Below are positions 45,734 through 54,772 of a stretch of 64,000 bases of DNA, one piece after another; position 1 is the first letter of the stretch; every line of letters starts with the position of its first letter. A model generated the notes under the pieces. That model was not told where the DNA came from, did not search any database, and saw nothing but the letters and a program-made list of their open reading frames with translations. A program made the position numbers and the translations under genes. The stretch is from positions 1 through 64,000 of the forward strand of contig CAVOJV010000031.1 of the NCBI GenBank assembly GCA_963696325.1, written 5' to 3'. This stretch comes from CAVOJV01 sp963696325. Lineage in GTDB: Bacteria; Pseudomonadota; Gammaproteobacteria; Competibacterales; Competibacteraceae.

Positions 45734-46603
45734 CTAGCCGGTTGAATTCGCTGACACCGCCGCTCTGGGAGGCGCTTTATCATGCGCATCTTTCTTGGGC
45801 GTTCGCTGTGTTTCCGAATCCGCCGCCGGGGGAGTTTTCCAGCGCACGGCAAAACCATTGGTATACCGCAGATCCACTATCGCAATCCTGTCGCTCTGGC
45901 TGGACAGCACCTGTGGATAGATATCTACAAAACGCTGTAACCGCTGGGCAAAATTCTCCCTACCCAAACTGATCTCGACGCCATTATCGAACTGCATCCA
46001 CCATGCCCGCCGCTGGTCCAGCACCAGGCGGACAAGTTTCAGCCCAACTTTGCCAAGGGTAACATTGGCTTCCCGCCAGATGCGGATCAAATTCAACTCA
46101 TGACCGTTTGGACCCGCCAAGCGGGGCCAGGGACCGGACTGCCGCACGACAGCGGGACGGAACCGCTTGCCATTCACATCTACCATCTCATCCTGGCCCC
46201 AATAGCCGAAGGCAGTACGTTCCCGGACCCGCACCTCCAGCGTATCCGGCCACTGCCGGCGCACGGTGACGCTTTCAATCCACGGGTTGGTCGCGAACTG
46301 AGCGCGCAGGATATCGATATCAAGGGCAAAGAAGTTTTGCCCCAGATAGCTCTCCACCACCTGCCGCACATCGGCCTGGTCGAGATTGCGCAACTCCCCA
46401 TGGATATGCACATGGCGCAGGGGAAAGCGAGCGGGATCGAGCAACCGTATACTCACTCCGTAGAAGCCGATTCCGACGACTGCGAAGGCGACCACTACAC
46501 CCATCCAGCGCAGCCAAGGACCCCATGCCACTTTCCACTGCCCCGGTGGCGCCGGCGGCACCCGCGGACTCGCCCCATGATGCCTGCGCTTGCGCTTGCG
46601 CAT
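45734..46603 (-). CDS. ftsQ: Cell division protein FtsQ
   Basis: Bitopic divisome protein linking FtsB/FtsL. 289 residues: basic cytoplasmic N-terminus (MRKRKRRHHG), one transmembrane helix near 33-55 (MGVVVAFAVVGIGFYG), a POTRA domain (FPLRHVHIHGELRNLDQADV), then the beta domain with ANPWIESV-like NPWIESVTVRRQWPDTL and FVDIYPQVL. The proline/lysine-rich C-terminal tail is longer than in E. coli. Confidence 0.95.
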   Translation of the reverse strand: MRKRKRRHHGASPRVPPAPPGQWKVAWGPWLRWMGVVVAFAVVGIGFYGVSIRLLDPARFPLRHVHIHGELRNLDQADVRQVVESYLGQNFFALDIDILRAQFATNPWIESVTVRRQWPDTLEVRVRERTAFGYWGQDEMVDVNGKRFRPAVVRQSGPWPRLAGPNGHELNLIRIWREANVTLGKVGLKLVRLVLDQRRAWWMQFDNGVEISLGRENFAQRLQRFVDIYPQVLSSQSDRIAIVDLRYTNGFAVRWKTPPAADSETQRTPKKDAHDKAPPRAAVSANSTG

Positions 46604-46652
46604 GACTAACCACCCACATGGAACAAGGTTGTCGACTGTGCCACGATTGCAA

Positions 46653-47593
46653 TCACCGGAAGCTAGTCTCCAGGATGCGCCAAACCAACGTCTGAAAATC
46701 CACGCCCGCCACCCGTGCTGCCATAGGCACCAGACTGTGCCCGGTCATTCCCGGCACAGTGTTCACTTCCAGCAACCAGGGTCCCCCTTGCCGGTCCACG
46801 AGCAGATCGATGCGCCCCCAGCCATAACCGTCCAAGGCGGCAAAGGCACTTTCTACCAGGGCCCGCAGCTCGGCCTCGCCGGCGGCGGGCAGGCCGCAGG
46901 GGCAGAGGTATCGGGTATCGTCGGCATGGTACTTTGCCTCGTAATCATAAAACTCCCTCGGTGTCTCCAACCGGATGAGCGGCAACGCCGTACCCTGCAG
47001 AATGGCGCCGGTATATTCGTCCCCACTGATCCAGGGCTCCACCAGCACCGGGCAGTCGAAACCGGCGGCTTGTTCCCAGGCAGTCTTGAGGCGGCCGATC
47101 TCGGTCACCCGGCTGATCCCGATGCTGGAGCCTTCCCGGGATGGCTTGACCGCCAGAGGCAGGCCTAGTTCGGCCACGACCGCCGCCCAGTCGGTATTCT
47201 CATCCAGCACCCGGAACGGGGGCGTCGGCAACCCGACACCCCGCCACAATTGCTTGGTGCGCAACTTATCCATGCCGAGGGCGGAGGCCAGCACGCCACT
47301 GCCGGTGTAGGGTAGACATAAGGTCTCCAGCGCTCCCTGGATGACACCGTCCTCGCCGCCGCGGCCATGCAGGGCGATAAACACTCGCGCAAAACCGCCT
47401 GTCCGCAGGGTATCCAGCACCTGTTGATCCGCATCAATGCCATGGGCCTCCACCCCCTGCGCCTGCAGGGCCTCCAGCACCGCACCACCACTCACCAGGG
47501 ATACTTCGCGCTCTGCCGACTGACCTCCCATCAGCACGGCTACTTTCCCGAATTCCTGGCCCGCGCCACCGGTCTGCGTTGTTCTTTCAGCAT
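46653..47593 (-). CDS. ddlB: D-alanine--D-alanine ligase (probable frameshift near the start)
   Basis: ATP-grasp enzyme making the D-Ala-D-Ala dipeptide. Signatures: VLMGGQSAEREVSLVSG, ALHGRGGEDGVIQGALE, VKPSREGSSIGISRV, and the Mg site LLEVNTVPGMTGHSL. The clean frame begins at a GTG (47537). However an ATG at 47593 has a strong GGGGAG site and sits next to the murB stop; restoring one G in AAGTAG near 47541 joins it in frame as ARNSGKVAVLMGG, which looks like a natural Ddl N-terminus. I therefore extend the gene to 47593. Confidence 0.93.
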
Positions 47594-47594
47594 C

Positions 47595-48494
47595 TTAAAA
47601 CTCCCCCACTATCCGCACTTCGGGAATCAGTTCCACCCCATGCACCTGGGCTACGGTGCCCATGACCCGCCGCACCAGGGTCTCCAAATCCGCTGCCGTG
47701 GCCTTGCCGGTATTGAGGATGAAGTTGGCATGCTTGGTAGACACGCAAGCTCCCCCAATACAAATCCCTTTCAGCCCCGCGCGCTCGATCAACCTTGCCG
47801 CGTGGTCATTGGGTGGATTGCGAAACACCGAACCGCAACTGGCCACGCCGGTGGGCTGGGTCTGGGAACGCCGCTCCAGAAGGTCGCGTATCCGCGCCAA
47901 GGACGCCGCTCCATCACCGGGCTCCAGCCTCAAGTGGGCGGCCACGAACCACTCTTCAGCAGGCCCCCGCACATGGCGATAACCGATCGCATAGTCAGCA
48001 GGCAACCGCCGCCGCACTTGCCCGCGCCGGTCTATGGTTTCCACCGCTGCAACCCGCGTCCAGGTCTCCCCGCCCCATGCCCCGGCATTCATGGCCAGGG
48101 CGCCGCCCATCACGCCGGGTATGCCAGCTAGAAATTCGGCGCCGGTGAGTTGCTGGCGAGCGCTGAAGCGAGCCACCTTGGCGCAGGGCACGCCTGCCCC
48201 GACCCGCAGGGTTCGCTCAGCCGTCAGCGCAAGCCCCAACAACGCGCCATGGGTGGCGATAACGGTGCCGCGAATGCCGCCATCGCGCACCAGCAGATTA
48301 CTACCCAACCCCAACCACAACAGTGGCTCGTCCGCCGGCAGGCTGGCCAGAAACATCTGCAAATCTTCCAGATCGGCGGGGCGGTAAAAACGCGCCGCTG
48401 GCCCGCCAACCCGCCAGGAGGTGTACTGCGCCAGGGGCTCTTCAAGGCGTAACTCCCCCCGCAGGTTAGCCTGTCTGTCCAGCACCACCTCCAT
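47595..48494 (-). CDS. murB: UDP-N-acetylenolpyruvoylglucosamine reductase
   Basis: FAD enzyme completing UDP-MurNAc. 299 residues of the shorter type: LAQYTSWRVGGPAARFYRP, LWLGLGSNLLVRDGGIRG for FAD, GIPGVMGGALAMNAG, and the catalytic Ser in GVASCGSVFRNPPNDHAA. Its start overlaps the last base of murC. Confidence 0.96.
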   Translation of the reverse strand: MEVVLDRQANLRGELRLEEPLAQYTSWRVGGPAARFYRPADLEDLQMFLASLPADEPLLWLGLGSNLLVRDGGIRGTVIATHGALLGLALTAERTLRVGAGVPCAKVARFSARQQLTGAEFLAGIPGVMGGALAMNAGAWGGETWTRVAAVETIDRRGQVRRRLPADYAIGYRHVRGPAEEWFVAAHLRLEPGDGAASLARIRDLLERRSQTQPTGVASCGSVFRNPPNDHAARLIERAGLKGICIGGACVSTKHANFILNTGKATAADLETLVRRVMGTVAQVHGVELIPEVRIVGEF

Positions 48495-49924
48495 CAGCGC
48501 TGCTCCTCCAGTCCGTCCAGGGCCAGTTGCGCCGCTACCGCGCCGATGTCGCCGGCCCCCATCAACAGCAGGATGTCCCCGTCATCGAGGATACCGGGCA
48601 ACATTAGCGGTAGATCGGCGACGCGTTCCACGAACACCGGGTCCACCTTGCCGCGCACCCGGATGGCGCGGCTCAGGCTACGCCCGTCTGCACCAGGAAT
48701 CGGCCTTTCACCGGCTGGATAAATGTCGGTGAGGACCAGGGCGTCGGTTGCGGACAGCACCTGGGCGAAATCGTCGAAAAGATCCCGGGTGCGGCTGTAG
48801 CGGTGTGGCTGAAACACCAGTACCAGACGGCGGTCAGGCCAGGCGCCCTGGATGGCATCCAGTACCGCCGCCACTTCCCTGGGATGGTGGCCGTAATCAT
48901 CGATCAGGGTAACTTTGCCGGCTGGGACCGTGATTTCACCATAGTTATGAAAACGCCGGCCGATGCCCTGAAAATTCTCCAAAGCGCGCTGGATCGCCGC
49001 TGTTGGCACACCCAATTCGTGGGCTACGGCGATCGCGGCCAGCGCGTTGAGCACGCTGTGACGACCCGGCAGGTTGAGGGTGATGTCCAAGCTGGGATAG
49101 GGGGCGGGTGGCAGACGCACCCGGAAATGCGTGCGCATTCCCCGTTGCACGATATCGGTAGCGCGCAGATCACAGTCTTCCATCGTGCCATAGGTAAGCA
49201 CCGGCCGCCCCACCTGCGGCAGGATCTGCCGAACCTGGGGGTCATCGATACACAATACAGCCAGTCCATAGAACGGCAGGTGGCGTAGGAATTCCATGAA
49301 GGTTTCCCGTAGCCGCTCGAAACTCCCTTCGTAAGTGGACAGATGATCGGCGTCGATGTTGGTGACGACAGCGATCATCGGCTGCAAATAGAGAAAAGAG
49401 GCATCGCTCTCATCAGCCTCGGCCACCAGGTATTTACCTGCCCCTAGCCGGGCATTGGCCCCGGCGCTGTTGAGCCGCCCGCCGATCACGAAGGTTGGAT
49501 CCAGGCCACCTTCCGCAAGCAAGCTGGCGATCAGGCTGGTGGTGGTCGTCTTGCCATGGGTGCCGGCCACGGCGATACCGTAGCGAAACCGCATCAGCTC
49601 AGCAAGCATTTCGGCCCGCCGCACCACCGGGATACGCCCCGCTAGAGCCGCAGCCACCTCGGGATTGTCGGCGGTGACGGCGCTGGAGGTTACCACCACA
49701 TCGCAGCCCGCGATGTGCTCGGTGGCATGGCCTTGATACACTGTGGCGCCCAGCTTGGCAAGCCGCGCAGTGACGGCATTGTTGGCCAGGTCCGAACCGG
49801 ACACCGCATAGCCCAGGTTCAAAAGCACCTCAGCGATGCCGCTCATACCAGCGCCGCCGATGCCTACGAAATGGATGCGGCGGATGCGGCGCATATCACG
49901 CTGGATGTCCTTGCTTGGGTTCAT
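48494..49924 (-). CDS. murC: UDP-N-acetylmuramate--L-alanine ligase
   Basis: First amino-acid ligase of peptidoglycan precursor synthesis. 476 residues: HFVGIGGAGMSGIAEVLLN at the N-terminus, ATP loop GTHGKTTTTSLIASLL near residue 110, EADESDASFLYL, DDYGHHPREVAAVL and VFQPHRYSRT. Six bases separate it from murG. Confidence 0.97.
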   Translation of the reverse strand: MNPSKDIQRDMRRIRRIHFVGIGGAGMSGIAEVLLNLGYAVSGSDLANNAVTARLAKLGATVYQGHATEHIAGCDVVVTSSAVTADNPEVAAALAGRIPVVRRAEMLAELMRFRYGIAVAGTHGKTTTTSLIASLLAEGGLDPTFVIGGRLNSAGANARLGAGKYLVAEADESDASFLYLQPMIAVVTNIDADHLSTYEGSFERLRETFMEFLRHLPFYGLAVLCIDDPQVRQILPQVGRPVLTYGTMEDCDLRATDIVQRGMRTHFRVRLPPAPYPSLDITLNLPGRHSVLNALAAIAVAHELGVPTAAIQRALENFQGIGRRFHNYGEITVPAGKVTLIDDYGHHPREVAAVLDAIQGAWPDRRLVLVFQPHRYSRTRDLFDDFAQVLSATDALVLTDIYPAGERPIPGADGRSLSRAIRVRGKVDPVFVERVADLPLMLPGILDDGDILLLMGAGDIGAVAAQLALDGLEEQR

Positions 49925-49929
49925 CGTAA

Positions 49930-51024
49930 TTACCTGTCACCTCTGCGCGCCTGTTCCAGGCACACGGCCGCCACTCGTTCCGCCGCATCGATGTGGGCTA
50001 GCCGCCGCGCCGCCTCGGCCATGGCCAGCAGTCGGGCGCGATCCCCCAGCAAGTCCCGCAATAATTCCGCCAGTCGCTCCGCTGTAAGGCTTGCCTGCGG
50101 CACAATCACCGCTGCTCCACCCCGCTCCAAAAAGCGGGCATTGGCGCTCTGGTGGTCATCCACGGCATGGGGGAAAGGCACCAGCACGGCGCCCACTCCG
50201 GCGGCCGCCAGTTCCGCTACCGTAATCGCGCCAGCCCGGCACAGTACCAGATCGGCCCAGCCATAAGCCGCCGCCATGTCTTCGATAAACGGTTCCAGGC
50301 GCGCGTTCACGCCTGCTTCCTGGTAGGCCGCCGCAGTCAGTTCCTGCAAACGGCCGCCGGCCTGGTGCCAGACCTCGGGTCTGGTCTCCGCCGCCAGCAG
50401 GACCAACGCCCTGGGAACCAATAGGTTGAGGGCCAAGGCGCCCTGGCTGCCCCCCACCACTAGCAACCGCGGACAACCTGAGCGCGCAGCGAAACGGTAT
50501 GCTGGGGCCGACAGCGCTGCGATGCTATCGCGCACTGGATTACCCACGACCAGGGCGCGCCGGGCCGACGGAAAGCTGTCCGGAAATGCTTCCAGGACAC
50601 GGCTGGCCAACCGAGACAACCAACGGTTAGTCATTCCCGCCAGGGCATTTTGCTCATGCACCACCAGAGGAATACCCAGGCAACGCGCCATCAGGCCGCC
50701 GGGACCACTGACGAACCCGCCCATTCCCAGCACCAGGCATGGTTTGCGGCGCACCAGGATGGCAGCGGCTTGCAGCAGCGCCTTACTTACCATGAAGGGA
50801 GCCAGCAGCAGGCGTTGCAAACCGCTGCCTCGCAGTCCCGCCACACCAATCCATTCGATAGCAATGCCGGCTCGCGGCACCAGGGTTGCCTCCAGGCCAC
50901 GCCGGGTGCCCATCCATACCAGGGAAATCCCTCGTTCACGCAATTTTCCCGCTACCGCCAGCGCCGGAAATACATGGCCGCCGGTACCTCCAGCCATGAT
51001 CATGATGGGCGCTTCGGCGTTCAT
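49930..51024 (-). CDS. murG: UDP-GlcNAc:lipid I N-acetylglucosaminyltransferase
   Basis: Makes lipid II on the cytoplasmic face. 364 residues: G-loop IMAGGTGGHVFPALAVAG, second glycine loop LLVVGGSQGALALN, and the UDP-GlcNAc site CRAGAITVAELAAAG followed by PFPHAVDDHQSANAR. Its ATG overlaps the ftsW stop. Confidence 0.97.
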   Translation of the reverse strand: MNAEAPIMIMAGGTGGHVFPALAVAGKLRERGISLVWMGTRRGLEATLVPRAGIAIEWIGVAGLRGSGLQRLLLAPFMVSKALLQAAAILVRRKPCLVLGMGGFVSGPGGLMARCLGIPLVVHEQNALAGMTNRWLSRLASRVLEAFPDSFPSARRALVVGNPVRDSIAALSAPAYRFAARSGCPRLLVVGGSQGALALNLLVPRALVLLAAETRPEVWHQAGGRLQELTAAAYQEAGVNARLEPFIEDMAAAYGWADLVLCRAGAITVAELAAAGVGAVLVPFPHAVDDHQSANARFLERGGAAVIVPQASLTAERLAELLRDLLGDRARLLAMAEAARRLAHIDAAERVAAVCLEQARRGDR

Positions 51025-52322
51025 CGGCTGCCTCCCTTTGCCAATACCGTTGGTGGGGCAGGGTTGCCGACTCGCTCCGCGTTGGCAACTGCCGGCTGGT
51101 TGTTTTTTCCTACCCCATCCCCTTTTGCGACACTGGAAGGGGAATGCTCACGCTGCAAGCGCGGATCCGCGGCGCGGGTCTCCACGTCAATCCGCAGCAA
51201 TAACACGAGCGCCACGCACATCACCACGACACTGCTGCCACCATAGCTCACCAGCGGCAGGGTCAAGCCCTTGGTAGGCAACACCCCCATGTTCACACCC
51301 ATGTTGAAAAGCGCCTGGATGGCGAACCACAGGCTGATGCCATGAGCCAGGTGGGCGGCAAACCGCAGGTCCAGACGCTCGGCCCGCGCGGCGACGGTAA
51401 ACGCCCGCCAGACAATGGTTGCATACAGGCCGATCACCACCAGCACGCCTACCAGTCCCAATTCCTCTGCGAGTATGGCAAAGATAAAATCGGTATAGGC
51501 TTCTGGGAGATAAAAAAGCTTCTGAATGCTGGCTCCCAGTCCCACCCCAACTATTTCGCCACGGCCGATAGCGATCAGGGATTGAGTAAGCTGGAAACCG
51601 CTATTGAAAGGGTCCGACCAGGGATCCAGAAAACCGATCAGCCGAGCCCGTCGATAGGGTGAGGCGTACAGCAGCACGGCCATGGCCGCCACGGTGATGC
51701 CTTGCAGAGCCACGAACCGCCACAGATTCACACCGGCGAGGAATAGCATGCCCAGGACGGTAGCCATCAGCACCACCGTGGTGCCGAAATCGGGTTCCAG
51801 CAAAAGCAGGATAGCCAATACCCCCAGCACCAGCATGGGCCGGATCATAGCCATCGCTGACGCTTGCAGCGCGCCGCCATGCCGATGCAGATAACCGGCC
51901 ACATAAATAAGGACAAACAGCCTGGCTGGCTCCGATACCTGCACATTCATCACACCCAAGTTGACCCACCGCATACTGCCATTTACTTCCCTACCGATAC
52001 CGGGTATCAACACCACCAACAGCAGACCAAAGGCAAGCATTAGTAAGCCGAGGCCGTTGCGCTGCCAGACTCGCAGGGGGACCTGAAAAACGACGGCTGC
52101 CAGCAGCAGGCCGAAGCCGATATAGGCACCTTGATGCAAGAGAAAATACAGGGGCTGGCCAAGTTTGTCGGCGGCCTGGGGCATGGAGGCGGAAGTCACC
52201 ATCAGCAACCCCAGGGCCAACAGCAACAGGCCAGGACACAGCAGCCAGGGGTCCACGCTCGGCAGCACCTCGCTATCCCGCACCCGGTAAACCCCTGAAG
52301 GAGCGGCACCCATCTTCAGCAT
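51021..52322 (-). CDS. ftsW: SEDS-family septal peptidoglycan polymerase FtsW
   Basis: Polymerises lipid II at the septum together with FtsI. 433 residues with about ten helices: VNLGVMNVQVSEPARLFVLIYVAGYL, LEPDFGTTVVLMATVLGMLFLAG, the large periplasmic loop with DPWSDPFNSGFQL, ILAEELGLVGVL and LTLPLVSYGGSSVVVM. A basic, low-complexity C-terminal tail of about 50 residues exceeds the E. coli length. Confidence 0.97.
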   Translation of the reverse strand: MLKMGAAPSGVYRVRDSEVLPSVDPWLLCPGLLLLALGLLMVTSASMPQAADKLGQPLYFLLHQGAYIGFGLLLAAVVFQVPLRVWQRNGLGLLMLAFGLLLVVLIPGIGREVNGSMRWVNLGVMNVQVSEPARLFVLIYVAGYLHRHGGALQASAMAMIRPMLVLGVLAILLLLEPDFGTTVVLMATVLGMLFLAGVNLWRFVALQGITVAAMAVLLYASPYRRARLIGFLDPWSDPFNSGFQLTQSLIAIGRGEIVGVGLGASIQKLFYLPEAYTDFIFAILAEELGLVGVLVVIGLYATIVWRAFTVAARAERLDLRFAAHLAHGISLWFAIQALFNMGVNMGVLPTKGLTLPLVSYGGSSVVVMCVALVLLLRIDVETRAADPRLQREHSPSSVAKGDGVGKNNQPAVANAERVGNPAPPTVLAKGGSR

Positions 52323-53692
52323 TGCTTCTGCCTCTGGGCGGCGGCGGCGAACACCGCTCCGCGCTCCTCATAGCCGCTAAACATATCGAAGCTGGCGCAG
52401 GCCGGCGAGAGCAGCACGCTCTCACCGGCCTGCGCCAGTTGCGCGGCCAGCGCCACCGCCTGCTCCATATCCCGAGCGTAATGGACCGGTACCGCCCCGT
52501 CCACGGCGACGGCAATCAGGGGGGCATCACGGCCAATCAGCACCAGTGCGCGGACTTTGTGGATAAGGGCTGCCCGCAACGGAGTAAAGTCCTGGCCCTT
52601 GCCATCACCGCCGGCAATCAACACCACCTGGCCCGGTAATCCGTTCACCGCCGCCGCCGTGGCGCCCACATTGGTTCCCTTGGAATCATCGAACCAGCGC
52701 ACTCCCCGATGCTCGGCCACCAGTTGGGTACGGTGCGCAAGACCCGTAAATTCTCGAAGAGCCGCCAGCATGGGTGTACGCTCCAACCCGAGGACATGGC
52801 CCATGGCCAGGGCCGCCAGGGCGTTCGTCAGGTTATGCTCGCCGCCGATCTTGAGTTCCGCCGCGGCCAGCCAGCAGTCCTCGCCAAAGGCCAGCCAACT
52901 CTCACCGTCACGGTGGCGCAGGCCAAACTCATTCTCAGCGGGCTGGCCCAGGGTAAACCGCACGACCCGCCGACCCGGTTCGGCCATCGCCACCACCGCC
53001 GGATCATCGCCGTTGAGGACCATACAGCCACCACCTTGGAAAACGCGCCGTTTGGCAGTGATGTATTCGTTCAGATCGGTGTAACGGTCCATGTGATCGG
53101 GGCTGATATTGAGTACCGTAGCCACACTGGCATTCAGGCTGTAGGTGGTTTCCAACTGGAAGCTGGACAGCTCCAGTACACACAAATCCTTAGGATCGCC
53201 CGTCAACAGATCCAAAGCTGGCGTACCCAGATTGCCACCCACTGCCACGGCCACGCCGACCCGCTCGGCCATGAGGCCCAGCAACGTAGTGACCGTGCTC
53301 TTACCGTTGGAACCGGTGATAGCCGCCACTGGCATGTCGGTCAGACGCGCGAATAGCTCAATGTCCCCCCACACCGGTATCCCCCGTGTCTGCGCCTGTG
53401 CAATCACGGGCGTCTTCACGGACACCCCGGGGCTGACCAGGAGGCGTGTCGCGCTGGCAAAGACAGCGGGGGCGAATTCACCCAGATGACAGGGCAGACC
53501 CGGAAACTCCTGCCGCAGGGCGGCCAAGCCAGGCGGTGCGGCGCGGCTGTCGGCGACCGCTACCCGGACCCCTAGATTCACCAGGGTCCGCACGGCGGAC
53601 AGACCGCTCTTACCCAGCCCCACTACCAGCGTAAGCCCCTCCAAGTCCAGGCCAGCCTGTTGAGCAAATTGGTTAGTCATGGGTGTCATCAA
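52316..53692 (-). CDS. murD: UDP-N-acetylmuramoyl-L-alanine--D-glutamate ligase
   Basis: 458 residues. N-terminal UDP-binding GLGKSGLSAVRTLVNLG, ATP loop AITGSNGKSTVTTLL near residue 117, LELSSFQLETT, NISPDHMDRY, DDSKGTNVGATAAA and SPACASFDMFSGYEERG. It overlaps both neighbours (mraY by four bases, ftsW by seven). Confidence 0.97.
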   Translation of the reverse strand: MMTPMTNQFAQQAGLDLEGLTLVVGLGKSGLSAVRTLVNLGVRVAVADSRAAPPGLAALRQEFPGLPCHLGEFAPAVFASATRLLVSPGVSVKTPVIAQAQTRGIPVWGDIELFARLTDMPVAAITGSNGKSTVTTLLGLMAERVGVAVAVGGNLGTPALDLLTGDPKDLCVLELSSFQLETTYSLNASVATVLNISPDHMDRYTDLNEYITAKRRVFQGGGCMVLNGDDPAVVAMAEPGRRVVRFTLGQPAENEFGLRHRDGESWLAFGEDCWLAAAELKIGGEHNLTNALAALAMGHVLGLERTPMLAALREFTGLAHRTQLVAEHRGVRWFDDSKGTNVGATAAAVNGLPGQVVLIAGGDGKGQDFTPLRAALIHKVRALVLIGRDAPLIAVAVDGAVPVHYARDMEQAVALAAQLAQAGESVLLSPACASFDMFSGYEERGAVFAAAAQRQKQC

Positions 53693-54771
53693 CGGATCTT
53701 CAGGGTAGCCAAACCGACCAATACTAGGATGACAGTGACGATCCAGAAGCGGACAATCACCCGTGGTTCCGGCCAGCCCTTGAGTTCAAAATGATGGTGC
53801 AGGGGGGCCATTCTGAAAATGCGCCGGCCGGTCAGCTTGAACGAGGCCACTTGCAGGATAACCGACACGGTTTCCATGACGAACACCCCCCCCATGATCA
53901 GCAGCACCAGTTCCTGGCGCACCACCACGGCGATTGTCCCCAGGGCTGCCCCCAACGCCAGGGCGCCCACGTCACCCATAAAGACCTGAGCGGGATAGGC
54001 ATTGAACCAGAGAAACCCCAAACCCGCCCCCACCAGAGCCCCGCAAAATACGATTACCTCACCCACCCCAGCCACATGGGGAATACCCAAGTAACTGGCG
54101 AAGTTCACATTGCCAGTGGCATACGCAAACACCCCCAGGGCACCGGCTACCATAACCGTGGGCATGATCGCCAACCCATCCAAACCATCGGTGAGATTGA
54201 CGGCGTTGCTGGAACCCACGATGACGAAATACGTCACGGGAATGAACATAACACCCAGATCGACGACTACCTGCTTGAAAACCGGCACGATGAGTTGGGT
54301 CTCCACCGGGGTTTTGGCGGCGAAATAGAGCAGCAGGGCAACTGCCAGACCGGCGCAGGACTGCCAGAAATACTTGGCCCGCGCCGATAACCCCTTGGAA
54401 TTGCGCAGCACCAGTTTCCGGTAGTCATCAACCCAGCCAATCAGCCCAAACGCCAGAGTCACCAGCAACACTAGCCAGACATAGCGGTTGCGCAGGTCTG
54501 CCCACAACAGCGTAGAGACTCCTATAGCCATCAGGATCAGCGCCCCGCCCATGGTGGGCGTGCCAGCCTTAGAGAGATGATTCTTAGGACCGTCATCACG
54601 GATACGCTGGCCAATCTGATGCAAGCTCAGGCTCCGGATCATGACCGGACCCAGGATGAAGGAAATGAACAACGCGGTCAGCACCCCCAGGATCGCCCGC
54701 AAGGTTAGGTACTGAAACACGTTGAAGCCACTGTAATAGCGGGCGAGCAGTTCAGCTACCCAAACCAGCAT
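53689..54771 (-). CDS. mraY: Phospho-N-acetylmuramoyl-pentapeptide transferase
   Basis: Ten-helix membrane enzyme making lipid I. 360 residues: KAGTPTMGGALILM, the Mg-site Asp pair in GWVDDYRKLVLRNSKGLSA, NAVNLTDGLDGLA, MGDVGALALGAALG and the C-terminal FRMAPLHHHFELKGWPEPRV histidine motif. All catalytic residues are present. Confidence 0.98.
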   Translation of the reverse strand: MLVWVAELLARYYSGFNVFQYLTLRAILGVLTALFISFILGPVMIRSLSLHQIGQRIRDDGPKNHLSKAGTPTMGGALILMAIGVSTLLWADLRNRYVWLVLLVTLAFGLIGWVDDYRKLVLRNSKGLSARAKYFWQSCAGLAVALLLYFAAKTPVETQLIVPVFKQVVVDLGVMFIPVTYFVIVGSSNAVNLTDGLDGLAIMPTVMVAGALGVFAYATGNVNFASYLGIPHVAGVGEVIVFCGALVGAGLGFLWFNAYPAQVFMGDVGALALGAALGTIAVVVRQELVLLIMGGVFVMETVSVILQVASFKLTGRRIFRMAPLHHHFELKGWPEPRVIVRFWIVTVILVLVGLATLKIR

Positions 54772-54772
54772 T

